A stretch of 64,000 bases of DNA from Armillaria gallica (taxonomy: Eukaryota > Basidiomycota > Agaricomycetes > Agaricales > Physalacriaceae): NCBI GenBank assembly GCA_037576215.1, contig JBANDB010000002.1, positions 1,054,001 through 1,118,000 of the forward strand, given 5' to 3'. The notes under the pieces are model-generated. The model had not been told where the DNA came from and made no database searches. It saw only the letters and a list, made by a program, of their open reading frames with translations. Shown in pieces: positions 10,022 through 21,332 of the stretch. Position numbers and translations under genes: made by a program. Position 1 is the stretch's first letter. Each line of letters opens with the position of its first letter.

Positions 10022-12055
10022 GACTGAGTACTGAACGAAGACATACCGCTACCCGCAATCAAAATAGATCTCACAGCTAAAAGCGTTAGTTATTATAAGA
10101 ATATAAGTGGTATAGAATAGCCATATGACAGCAAACGAAGCCTCAGCAATCAAAACAAACAAACGAAATTGCTCGGAAAGATATGTCTCCCCTCCTCCCT
10201 CCTTGCCTCATCCAACAGCTCACCACTCCACCACCCATCATCCGGCGTAGCCGTCACAGCGATAACATCGCCCACTTGGAAATCGAATTCTTCATCAATG
10301 GTTGCCGTGTAGTCATAAAGCGCTTTGACTGTACAAGGTGGTCAGCATAAATAGAAAACTAGGTACTAACGATGGGGTCATACCATAAAACAATATCCCG
10401 ACCCCCTCGTTTGGTGGAGGCGAAGGAGCAGCCGACCCCGGAATGATTTTACCGTTGGACTTTTGCTCAGGGTGCGGTAGTGATGCTCGAGGCTGCTTAG
10501 CAGTGGTCGACTTCGTCGCAGTTGCTGACACGGCATTCTCCTGCTTCGTAGGCAAGGAGTTCATCTGATTCGAGGGCGACGGGTTCGTATGAGAAGGAAG
10601 CAATGGCTCGGTCGAAGCCTTTCTCATCGATGGTCGGCGCGTCTGTCCCCCTGCTGCACCTCTCTTTCTGCGATCAAACCTCGCGAGACGAGTGGACGTA
10701 CTAGGCCCCGCAACGGGTGGCGATTCCGAATGCGAGAAAGACACGAATGCTGGTGGATCATGTATCCTGTTCCCCGTCCCATAGTCGTTGACAAAGTTCT
10801 CAATGTCCCGGTCAGCTTCAAATTGGTCGAGAAGGGTCCGAATGGCCTCGCATGACTATCGGATGGTCGCATCAGATCTGCCGCAGCTAAGCCAGAAGAT
10901 TATTACACACCACATCGTCTGACACGCAGACCGTCGAGACAAGGTTTGCATATGTCCACAGCGTATCCTTCATGAACTCCATTCTCTGCTCTTCCATCGT
11001 TTGGCTCTCGTCACAAAACTGCCTCCATTCCGACTCCCATGCGACTGACATGTCTTTAAGTTTCTCTGTAAATGCCGCATAGTCCTTTTCGTTGGCTTGA
11101 ACGGTCTGTTTCGCTCGATTCAGCTTCGCCTGTAACCGCTCGACGTCTTTGCCAGGGTTGACGTCTATCTGCTTCGCGTACGAATCGATGCGCACACAGT
11201 CACTTTGGTATTTTTCCCGAGCCTTTGCCACATACGACTCCTGCATTAGCTTCAACTTGAACCGCTTCTCCATGGGGGTCTGAAGATTCTTTCGGAGGTC
11301 GCTTTGCTGGCTCAGGAGATGGGTAGTAGACTTCCCAAGTTCAGATTGGATTTTGGTCGCCAGTTCGATGTGTGCTGCTGCCTGCTTCTCTGTCTCGAGT
11401 TTCAGAGTATCGAGGACGTTACGAAGGTCACTGCATTGGAAAGGAGTCAGAAGGAGGGTATGCTGATAGCATAAAAGACGCACCCAATCTCATTCCTGCC
11501 TATCGCCCTTTTCGACAGTTCCATGAGACGATTCCCATACTCTTCTTCGAGGGCAGACCTGAGAGAAAGTCAGCGAAGGCTGCATGTCCCGACGAGCTTC
11601 CATACCTCTCCTTCCAGAAATTCTTCAACTCGTCCGTCGTACGCTCAGCTCCCCGCATTCGAGCACATAAGATATTGACACCCGCTTCATCTGGGCCCCA
11701 GAATGAATTGCAGAAATCCCTGGATGCACTCCCATTGTAGATGTCGTCGCCTGGTGACCGAGCCATGGCGTATCTGGAGAGCGACGTTGCGGAGGAGTGA
11801 TTGCTGATCGTCATTCCGGTCGACAGAATGTGTTCGTGGTGGGAGTAAGGGATGAAGCTGTCACTGACAGATCTGATCATCATCGAGGGCAGATACAGTG
11901 AGACATGGCTGTGTCGGGTACCTTCCGGGACGACCCTTGCTGAGCCTTCTGGTCGTACATTCTGTGCTGCTATTGCTCTATTGAGCCCGACGTCTCCGTG
12001 TTGAGCAGCATCGTCGTACCCAGCTCAATCCCCAGGTCGTCCTGCGTTGAAACTT
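10022..12055. repeat. right copy of ~2 kb segmental duplication
   Basis: Directly repeated partner of 985-2990, sharing coding exons, introns and flanking sequence. This copy has kept its reading frames. Confidence 0.85.
10150..11883 (-). CDS. F-BAR and SH3 domain protein (Cdc15/Imp2/Hof1-like)
   Basis: Five exons (11883-11606, 11558-11484, 11430-10911, 10855-10384, 10328-10150) give a 507-aa product with consistent phases and GT..AG introns of 47-55 nt. Order of parts: a short serine-rich N-terminus; an FCH/F-BAR domain from about residue 57 (FCNSFWGPDEAG, then LKNFWKER and EEEYGNRLMELSK) with long coiled-coil helices to about residue 290; the family signature IENFVNDYGTGN with DPPAF; a basic S/T/P-rich linker; and a C-terminal SH3 domain (ALYDYTA, then DDGWWSGEL and IFPSNFV). 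This is the layout of cytokinesis scaffolds that bind plasma membrane at the division site and recruit ring and septum factors through SH3. It is shorter than the 700-900 aa of typical Cdc15 proteins, mainly in the linker. The first ATG of the open frame was chosen; an upstream exon is possible. Confidence 0.85.
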
Positions 12056-12590
12056 CCCAAGCGTCCACACGTGATTCCGGATCATCGCAAGGATTTCATT
12101 GCCAGGTTCTGCTATGATGGTGATATATCAGACGAGGCTAGATCTCAGGCGCCGGAGAAAATGACGACGAGATGCCAGGCCGAGCGCGGTCGTCGTCGTG
12201 GTTGACGGTAAAGAAGCCAATTACCGTTCTCGGCGACTTAGTTTGCGGAAAGACCGGTCCGAATCCGGCAGTATGAAAATAAATAATTATAATGAGTTAA
12301 TTCACCACATTGAGCGGGAGGGCGGTAGTATAGAATGACTGCTAATTCGACACCGTCTGTTAACGCATGAGAAACGGAAACGGCGAACGAAACGATGTAC
12401 ACCGGGGACAGTATTGACTTTAGCTACATTAGCTGATCATCATGAGATGTCGTTTCATCTACATCACCCCCGGACCCATACGGCGCTCGATTGCATCCTG
12501 GTCAATTAAAGATCAAGCACAGACTTCAATTTAATCTTCCTCCCATGCTGTGTGACGTTCTGCGAGATAACATGAGGAATGGCAGGAAAT
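12056..12590. other. no gene recognised
   Basis: Spacer between the duplicated segment and the F-box gene. No domain, RNA gene or clear repeat is seen. Confidence 0.4.
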
Positions 12591-13899
12591 TTAACAGAAA
12601 AACAACCCACTTGGGACCACTTCAACCGTCAGGATACCCTTGCTGCGTAGCAAGGGAAGCTCTTCTTCGACTCGCTTCTCCCACTCGTGATGATGGTCGG
12701 GAAGATAATCACCGTCACACCAGTAAGATTCGCATTGTTCATGCGAAGAGTCGTGGAGCTTTACTTCCACCTGCTGAAGCGCAGGAGTCTCGCGCAAATA
12801 GGCATCAATGGCCTGCCTCCAGGGTAGCGCGACAAAGCCTTCGGATACAAGCTCTATAATGAACGTGTGCAGATTCGCACAGGGGACCGGCGTGAAAAGC
12901 TGCCTGTCAAAGGAGGCTATGATCATATGAAAGAACTTTAGGCGCCTGCAGTCGCCGAGACGTAATGGCGATGCTCCTGGTGGAAGATCAGTGGCGTGTT
13001 CGATACAGAAAGAAAACACGCTTGCCGTGATAATCGATCGCGCTCACATCGAGCGTAAAATGCTCAAGCGATTCCTTCAATTCATCGAGAGCTTTCTCGA
13101 TGTCAGGAAGTCTGGGATGAACTTCAGACACCTGTATCGATAACTTTCGGATATAACGCATGTCGAAGAAAATATTCGGTAAAAGAATATTTTTGAGAAT
13201 GAGGTTTCCATCATCACCGGCTAAAGCCAGCGACTCCAGCACAGGTAGCGTCTCCTGGGACCGCCTCACAGGTGGACAGAGCGATATACTAACCCACTTC
13301 AGAGATAGATTCCTCAAAGAACTCGAAGACCCTCGACTGAGTATAAGTCGGGTGTCGCTGTCCGGGATGTTGTCCATTCCGTCGAGATGCAACGTTGTGA
13401 GGGCGGGCGATTGGAAGACTGAGAGGAGTGCGGAACGGGAATCCTCGGGAAACAGCATCCAATCAGACAATGTATTTCTGTTGACCATTTTAATGCAAGC
13501 AAGGTTCGAAAGTTTGGATAATATCGGAGGGAATGAAGAATCTCGGCCCAGAAGTTGAACTCCTTCAACGTCCGAGCATATGCTTAACGTCCTTACGAAA
13601 CGGGCGATGTCGGGGTTGATACACAGTAAACTGTAGAATTTATAGCACTGATATAACCTCCCGGGATGGTATTCCCGGAACATATCCATTTCAGAACAAT
13701 GAACGAGGACGATTTGATGATAGATGTGCAGCAGAGTAGATGGCCAGAACGAATGCGACACGAGAGAACATGTCCGTAACGTCGGGATATCTTCGTGTAG
13801 GTATCCCAGGATATAATCAATGAGCTCCTGAGGAATATATGGATATGATTCCAGTGATAGGGAGTCCATAATACGAAGCAACAATCTGTCTTGCGACAT
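12591..13899 (-). CDS. F-box protein with LRR-like region
   Basis: Two exons (13899-13020 and 12976-12591) joined across a 43-nt phase-1 intron give 421 aa. The F-box-type N-terminus reads IPQELIDYILGYLHED followed by TLRTCSLVSHSFWPSTLLHIY, the pattern common in Agaricomycete F-box families. The middle has irregular leucine-rich repeats (SPALTTLHLDGMDNI, SSLRNLSLKWVSI, LPVLESLALAGDDG). The C-terminus VEVKLHDSSHEQ..WEKRVEEELPLL recurs in the paralogue at 17246-18551. F-box proteins bind Skp1 and select substrates for SCF ubiquitin ligases; the target is unknown. Two in-frame ATGs (13899, 13869) are possible starts. It is divergent from the HET gene that follows. Confidence 0.75.
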
Positions 13900-14136
13900 C
13901 AACAAACATGTTCCAGTACAGAGGATCAGGGAACGCACTGAGAACCCTGAGCGCACGAGGCCAATATGAGTGTAAGAACGTTGATGATGACGGTATAGAA
14001 GAAGGGGCGTCGTGGGAACGGTCATTCGCTGTTGCCTTTTTCAGCGCCGAAAGAGATATTTGTGAGTACGTAATTTGCTATTCTCGCTTGAATCTACCGC
14101 GACCACGATCTATCGATATCCCTTGTAGTGCCCAAT

Positions 14137-14293
14137 AGGTACAGCATCGCCATACCTGATTCCTGACTAGTCAATAGAAACGAAGACAACGGCAAGGAGT
14201 CGCTGCCGAATTCTTACATGACAAGAAACATATTTTCGTCAATATTTACAAAAACAACTCGTAAGATAAAACGTCAGAAATGTACCGGTTACC
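14137..14293. repeat. direct repeat, left of HET gene
   Basis: Shares long matches with 17033-17225: CATGACAAGAAACATATTTT is identical, as is TACAAAAACAACTC, and an upstream block around AGCATCGCCATACCTGATT matches with few changes. Orientation is the same. The pair brackets the HET gene. Confidence 0.75.
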
Positions 14294-14427
14294 TATTTGG
14301 GCAGTTGGGCGAGCTCTTACTAGTTTAGCGCGCAGATCAAGGATTCCCCGCAGCAGTTACATTGGCGTTATATAGGCTGACACGACTCGACCACGAGGCT
14401 AGAGTATTCTTCTTTCTCCTTCCAACA

Positions 14428-16620
14428 ATGTCTCGCCTCTCGCCTGCATCCCCGGGTTTGGGCGCCAAAGATGCGGAGTCTCCGTGCTATGCGAACGCTT
14501 TGGCCAATTCTCTAGTTGTGGAGCACGTGCCTCCTGAAATACGACACCTTGTCTGCGAGAATTGTTGGCGCTCAGTATTTTCTGCTGAGTTCTTCCAGAT
14601 AGCATGGAAGCCCAGACCCGAGAATGATTACTCAAATCCTAGCTTTTTCTCATGCGTAACGCCTACATGGCGGCAGATGCAACGTCAGCGACGCCAACAT
14701 TGGATTAAATTCCGGTATCAGTGCCAGTGGTGCAAACTCGTCTGTCGGTTCATCAAACGTTGTCACCTCGCCTTCGAAAACGTTCGACAGCCGCCCAAAA
14801 ACAAGAAGTATCACCTGGATGTGGGATTCTCGCTAGACCGTTGGAACATTGTCGAACTTTCCCTCTTCGTAGAAGATGGGTGGAGTTGCGTATTCAGGAT
14901 CCATACCACTGAAGGTATGCCTGATAGCACATGTTGCGAATGACACGCATATACTAATGGCTCCTGAGATGATCCAGCGGCAAGGTTTTTAGTTGCCCGC
15001 GAGGTTCTTTTGGACGTCGATTCAACCACGACCTACAATTCGATCCAGAAACGTGTTGACGAGTGCTCGCACCATGAACGTCGTTCCCCACCCAAGTCTG
15101 TCTATTCACCGACTCGGGTGATAGATTGCAAAGTTCTAGAAAGGCCTCGAGTTTTTGTTAACCAAGGCATCGAACTCCACGAATATTATGTCGCACTAAG
15201 CTATGTATGGGGTGAGAGTCAGCCCAACCGTACGACAACCAAGAACTTGAACTCCTACATTGAAGGCATCCCCTTGGCGAATATCCCAAAAACCATCATG
15301 GACGCCATCACGGTGACTCACAAACTCGGTCTGCGTTATCTGTGGGTGGACTCCTTCTGCATCGTGCAGGATTCAGAAGACGACAAGGCCCGAGAGATTG
15401 CACAGATTCGGCGGATATTCCGTAACGCTTATGTGACCATTATCGCGGCCTGCGCTGAGAAGGTCAGCGATGGATTTTTACATGATCGACACCCGGCTGT
15501 CAGAGAATTGATCATTGACGAAGCTTCACTCCCGTTTCATTGTCCTGATGGTAGCATTGGGACAATGCATCTGCGAAGGAAACGATACCCTCCACTCCGT
15601 CGTGAACCACGGCCGCTGTCCCCCTCAGAGCCGATCAATGAACGGGCATGGTGCTTGGAGGAACGTGTGCTTTCACCACGCAGGTTAATATATGCCACGC
15701 ATACGTTACTGTACGAGTGCCAGGCAATACACGATAACATTAACGGTGCCCCCAACTTCGTCCAGCTATGTGATCTTGAACACTGGATCCCCCGTCTTCC
15801 TGACCGCATTTTCCTCCCTCCCCCAACTGCTCCCGATAGTGATCCACTAGCCGACAACGAGATAGCAACGGCCTGGTACGATATGCTGAAACTTTACACA
15901 CCACGCACCCTCACGCATTCCAGAGACAGGCTCATTGCCTTATCAGGTATTGCCGAGCAGTTTCACCGCTTCTGGTTGCATAGCAGATACTTTGCGGGGC
16001 TATGGGAGCACCAGCTTCCTGGCGCATTATTGTGGAGGAGTAGCGGTGGTGACGAGTGCTGCAGAAGACCAGATTCCTACCGTGGTCCCTCGTGGAGCTG
16101 GGCTTCAATAGATGGAGAAGTCAACGTGTTTTCTTGTGGAGATGATGGCATATTGTGCAGTATCATCCGCTGTGATGTGACTCCAGCTCGACCGATTAAC
16201 CCCTTTGGTGCAGTCAGAGTCGGTGGCTCTCTGGTTCTTGACACAGTTTTACAGCCAGCTGTGTGGTATCCGTCATCCGATAGGGAGAATTTGTTCACCG
16301 TGGCACATGCACAAAGCGATCCTTCCAAGTGGCCAGAATCATACTACAATCAAGGTTGCCTAGGGCTTGTGTATCGCGATGCCGTAGAACTAGTCTCAGA
16401 GGAAAGCGGCTGTGTTTGTGTTAGCATTGCCTTTGTAAGGCAAGTCCTTAATTATGCAATCGGTCTCGTTCTCATTCCAGCAACCGGCCAAAACACAAAT
16501 ATGATAGAGAATGACTATCCTGTTTTCTGCCGTGTTGGTCTTTTCGAATCCCAATTCAGATATAACCCCATCATTGAAAAATGGCTGAACGGCAAGCACC
16601 AGCATATCGAGATCATTTAG
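14428..16620 (+). CDS. HET-domain (heterokaryon incompatibility) protein
   Basis: Two exons (14428-14914 and 14969-16620) give 712 aa; the intron holds a TACTAATG branch point. The start was chosen at CAACAATGTCT. An N-terminal cysteine-bearing stretch (HLVCENCW, QCQWCKLVC) may bind metal. The HET domain carries its three usual blocks: YVALSYVWGESQ; LRYLWVDSFCIVQDSEDD plus RRIFRNAYVTIIAACAE; and INERAWCLEERVLSPRRLIY. A C-terminal GPSWSWASIDGEV also recurs in fungal HET proteins. HET domains trigger regulated cell death in fungal non-self recognition; for this protein that is inference. RAWCLEE replaces the common RAWTLQE. Flanked by direct repeats and by two related F-box genes. Confidence 0.9.
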
Positions 16621-17032
16621 CTCGCAGTACACAGTACGTTACGGTAATGAATGTCTCCCACCCACCTTTGTAAACTAGAATATCTTGAATTTTTTCCCTT
16701 CTATTTAGCCTTACAGCATCTCGTAGATCCGTAGTTAGCTTGGGTACCCCCACATTTGGGCACTCGAGAACTCGGCCCCTAATGTAACACATTGACCCAC
16801 CTCCGTCCCCAAAGATTATGTGATTACTCAAGCAGCTCGGAATGCCTACTGCTTTCGACGACCTTCTATTCAATATAAGGTATAGCCTTAACAAATATTT
16901 TCGACGTGATATGATTTCTTACGTTTTTAGCCGCAATATCCCTCCCAGCTCTCCCAACGAGATATACAGGCGGACGGCTGAAATTTTGTAATTACATGTA
17001 ACTACCGCACGATCCATCCCCTGCAATCCCTG
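16621..17032. other. no gene recognised
   Basis: Follows the HET stop. Only short frames on the minus strand (16613-16894) with no recognisable domain. Confidence 0.4.
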
Positions 17033-17225
17033 ATACGTATAGCATTGCCATGCCTGATTTCTGACAAGCCCATAGAAGCAAAGACTCGCAACGGCAAGCG
17101 AATCGCCGCCGAATTCGTTACATGACAAGAAACATATTTTCATCGGTATGTACAAAAACAACTCAGTCTAAAGCTCTCGGTATACAATAGCGCTCTGAAA
17201 GACAAGATGTGAGAAAATGTACCAG
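17033..17225. repeat. direct repeat, right of HET gene
   Basis: Partner of 14137-14293, same orientation. It ends about 20 bp before the stop codon of the second F-box gene, so it lies in that gene's 3' flank, whereas the left copy lies beyond the 5' end of the first F-box gene. Confidence 0.75.
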
Positions 17226-17245
17226 ACGAGTCAGAATTTTGTCAA

Positions 17246-18551
17246 CTAACGTTTAACGACCTCAACTTCCAGAATATTTCTACCTTTCAGCAAAGGCATG
17301 GCGTCCTCAACTTGACGCTTCCATCGCTCATGATCTGTTGGAAACTCACAGCCGTCGCATACAAACCAATAGCATCCAACATGCACACTGTCATGGAGCC
17401 TGACATGAACACGTTGCAACGCAAGCAGCGCCTGTCTGTCCAAGTGCTTATCAAACTCTGCCCAGGCAGACACAGCGGCGAGAGTCGCGTTGCCAATTGT
17501 AGCACAATTGTTCTACCGTCAACGTCTGTAACGTAGGATTGAGGGCCACTGTAAGTAACCGAGGGTCCAGCGAAGAGGCCACGATTATGAAAAAAGAGGA
17601 GAGATTTCTGTGCCCACTCAGATCTAAATGCGGAACTTTGTAAGGAAGCGTGTGAGATAATGCACTAATCGAAGAAGACGGTGACCTACTCGTGAAGGCT
17701 TCAATATCCAGAGTCAAGCTCTCGAGCGTTCCCTGCATCGCGTTAAGCAGTCTCCAAACGAGCGGAGAGGCGGCATTATCGCTTAATTGGAGAGAGAGAT
17801 GTCGAATGCCCCTAAAATCGTACAGAGACTGTTTGAAAAACAGCCAAGAAATGTTATCGGATGTTCTACACCCGGCGATACAAAGAGACTCCAGTGCTGG
17901 TAGGCCATCAGGTGGAGGACGAATCGGTAGGTACGGTCCCGGTGACCAATCTGGTCCACAATCACAGACGAGCGACAAATGCTTTAGTGCCGGGTTTGCT
18001 ACGACTGTGAATAGGTCTTCGAATTGTTCCTGTGTTTCTAACGCAACAGTACAGAAGATAAACGTTTTGAGCGGTACAGAGCGGAGAGCTGTGAGGAAAG
18101 GTCTGAGTGTGACAACTGGAAAATGATCGCTTTGATGAGCGATGAGCTCGATATGCGACAGATTGTGGAGAGATGAAATGACAGAAACGAGAGATGTGTC
18201 TATGGCGTCTTCCATCATTGACTCTGCCATCGAACGCATTCCGAGCCTTGTGATCAGCGGGGCGACATAAGAAGAATGTTCTAGTAATGCGGAAAGGTTC
18301 TGGCTTCGGTATAGTTGCCCTGCATATCTTTCTCGAAACAGGTCCAATTCATCTATGTGAACAATAGTCACGCTTGAATAGATATGATGGCGGGTACAGG
18401 GCAGGAAAGAATGGGACACAAGTGAACAGATTCGTAAGGTGGGGATGTCGTCGTGCAGGAAGTCGAGGATATAATCGATGAGCTCCTGGGGTACAGAAAG
18501 AGTGGAGTCGCTGGGTGCCTTGTTTTTGAATGCGGTCGTCATGGACAGCAT
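17246..18551 (-). pseudogene. F-box/LRR-like gene with a frameshift
   Basis: Paralogue of 12591-13899. It starts MLSMTTAFKNKAPS, then VPQELIDYILDFLHDD and TLRICSLVSHSFLP. Leucine-rich strands follow (LKHLSLVCDCG, LPALESLCIAG, GIRHLSLQLSDN). The frame closes at 17451 after LCYNWQRDSRRCVCLGRV. The homologous C-terminus (VHVRLHDSVHVG, then RWKRQVEDAMPLLKG) continues to 17246 in another frame. The whole span is 1306 nt, one base off a multiple of three. No GT..AG intron of the right phase could be found between 17500 and 17580. The likely shift lies near 17505-17522, at a small palindrome GTAGAACAATTGTGCTAC. It is either a real lesion giving a truncated protein or a sequencing error. Confidence 0.7.
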
Positions 18552-19845
18552 ATACCTACAGCAAGAATCAGTACTTGTCCGAAGAGGAAGAAGTTTAGCG
18601 ACGCACAAAATAATACCAGAGAGGAATGTCCACCGAAGAGCTGTACAGATACCACAAGGCAAGAATATTGAGTACGGAAGTGAGATGATGGTGGTACGGA
18701 AGAAAGCGAAACCGGCTATTTCTTTGGTCTCCGCTTACCGCCACCGTCGCCGAACGCGACGACGCAATTCCTTCGCGTTCGCCTACCACTATCGCGGCTC
18801 TATAGTACTCGCTTCGCATCTAGGATTCAAGACAATCATTGCTGTGATGCACCGCAAAGTCACTAGCGAATTCGTCAGGAACGTTGCATGGTGAGGTCGC
18901 GACAGACACCAGAATAAAAAGGCGCCGCCAGGCTATTGGTGAGTCCTACCAGGTCCGACCATTTTGCTGCGGACTTTGCCTTATATATGCACTGTACAGA
19001 TAGACCTAGTTCATCATCGTGAAGCCCAATATATTCCCTTGGACGCTGACTGTATCATTGGCTGTACCGAAGAGCCATCTTGGTACGACAGCTTAGAGTG
19101 ACCTCGTACGTGTATACATGCACTAGGATTGTCAACAGAAAACTCATTTTTTGTACGATTTTGCAGAAAGAATCTATCTGGTACCGAAAAAGTCCACGGG
19201 GGACGAGGATACGACGCGCTACACCGGCATATAGAGTATATAGATCCCCCGCTTGCATTACAATTTTCATGCATTGATCTAGGGACCGCATGCCGGCCCT
19301 TCCTCCTGCGACAGGGATTGAAAGCCGAACTTGATCCCCAGGCAGAGGGACATGAATGATGCTAATCCTCTAATGCCAGAGCATTCGGTACACATGAATA
19401 GACGTCACTACCGGACCGAAGTCTAGTCGGGTGAACGAGATGAAGGTCGCGCCTCCACTTTCTCAAAGGCTGCGATTGTCTCATGGTATGGAACTCGTTA
19501 ATGATTGTACAATGCCATGGTAGACATCGATAAAGCCGATAGGGTGTTCTGATGGCTGTCTTAGCCACGGTCGAAGACGTCTCCGTTTCAATTTTTAGTG
19601 TTCTTCACTGCTTGTAGTAGTGGTGCGTCTTCATGTTGTCGCTGGTCTATGAGGATATCTCTGATTCAATTCGCAGGGTAGTGGCTCAGTCTCCAGGTTG
19701 TCTCTGTTCTAGCAGTGCAGGGCTATGCACAGATGTGGATGCGAACTTGCAGGTGATTTCCGCTGCGTCAGACCTGGATGTTTATGCTATTTTCGAGTTG
19801 GCCCCTCGAGTATAGGAGCCATATTCGACAATGCCTCCATGGGAG
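18552..19845. other. no gene recognised
   Basis: Short frames on both strands, none with a recognisable domain. It contains the upstream region of the F-box gene (minus) and of the glucanase gene (plus). Confidence 0.4.
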
Positions 19846-19853
19846 TATATATA
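19846..19853 (+). promoter_or_regulatory. TATA box of the glucanase gene
   Basis: TATATATA lies about 50 bp upstream of the ATG at 19901. It is the centre of an imperfect dyad: CTCCATGGGAGTATATATAC on one side resembles the complement of the sequence on the other, TTCCACGGGGGTATATATAC. Confidence 0.6.
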
Positions 19854-19900
19854 CCCCCGTGGAAGTATTGGACCTATCATCAACCCACTCAACCTCTACC

Positions 19901-21332
19901 ATGATTTCTCTGATCTTTATCCTCATGCCTCTCTTGTCCCTGGCTCTCGCCGCACCTCAGGTGCCAAATTGCTTCCCAGCAATAGGATTCAACATGCCTG
20001 CGACACCGCCATCGACGACGGACAATTGGTGGTGCGACATGAACACAGAATACGCGTTCGTTGGGTTCAGTTATGAGGTCACTGCTTGTACGTCGGTGTC
20101 TCTCGTTGTCAAATGCGTTTTGTTAACAGTGCTTGCAGGCCAGGATTTCAACCAGCTTCAAACCGAGTTCACGGACATTCGGCAAACGTTCAATGGTCGT
20201 TACGTCCGCCTCTATGGTGCTTGTGATAGGGCAGGCTTCTAGTACGAGATAGTCCTGCTTTATTTGTCCCAGGTGTACTGATTTGACGCATAGCGACGAT
20301 GTTATCAACGCAGCCTGGAATGCTGGTGTGGGCATCCATGCTCTCGTCTGGGTACGTACATTTCCCTATATGCAACTAACCCCGAATCTCACACATACCA
20401 ACCAGTTTGGATTCGACGGCGGCAACATCTGGCAAACACGTCGTGACGCGCTCTTTGCAACGTTGCAGTCGAACCCCAAGGCCAAGTTTGTCACGCGAGT
20501 CGTGCAGTTTGGCTCGGAGCCGCTTTATGATAACGTTCTGTCAACGGGGGATCTTACTACTCAAATTCTGGCTGCCAAAGCAACGCTGTCGAACCTGGGC
20601 ATACCTGTTACCATTTCGGAGTTGGCGTATGTTGCTTGACTTTCTCCCTACGAGTCTTTTCTTATTAACGATGTTGTATAACTAGGTACGGATATCAGGT
20701 CCGAGGCGGCGCGACAGACGTTCTTAGCGCCGTTGATTTGATTGATGCGCATATGCTGCCCTTCTTCTCCCAGCAAGCTTCGACCGGTACGTCTGACTGA
20801 CGTCTTTTGATCCATATCTCATGCGTCATCATCTAGCGAGCGCGTCCTGGCCTATTGTCCTGAACGACATGAACTGGTAAGCGCCACTTTGTATGCTCTT
20901 AGCACAGGCACTCAGGGTTTGTGATGAATAGGTTCATTGCGAATGGTCAAGGAAAGAAAATCTACCTATCACAGGTAAGTTTCTATGCCCTGTTACTCTT
21001 TCACTCTTCCTGATCTGTTTTTTCTAGAACGGTTGGCCATCGGTCACATACCAAGGCGTACAGCCCAATAGCCCCAACGCAGTCGCTGATGTTCAGAATG
21101 AAGCTGTCGGTGCTCTTCTCTTCAACGCGTCATGCACAAGCTGATATTCATGTTCACGTCACAGGATTATTACAGGCTTCTTGACTTGCAGTGCGGCTAC
21201 TTCAAAACAGTCCCAGGCGGGGGTGTTGGGTGGTTCGCACACATCTATTCCGATGCACAGGAGCCAGGATATGGCATCTATAATGACGTCGGAAGCCTCA
21301 AATTTCCTTTCAGTCCTATTACATCTTGTTAG
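19901..21332 (+). CDS. secreted GH17-like beta-1,3-glucanase
   Basis: Nine exons (19901-20087, 20139-20241, 20294-20351, 20406-20626, 20686-20786, 20837-20876, 20932-20974, 21028-21105, 21165-21332) sum to 999 nt, or 332 aa. Residues 1-18 are a signal peptide (MISLIFILMPLLSLALAA). The mature part has the marks of a TIM-barrel glucanase: GRYVRLYGACD; VVQFGSEPLYDN, with a Glu in the position expected for the acid/base residue; and SQNGWPSVTYQG, close to the GWPS block of GH17, where the usual SETGWPS nucleophile Glu is Gln in this protein. The C-terminus reads GGVGWFAHIYSD. A cell-wall glucan-acting or glucan-binding role outside the cell is likely. The last donor (GCT/GTCGGT) is weak. Loss of the expected nucleophile makes activity uncertain. 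Confidence 0.8.
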
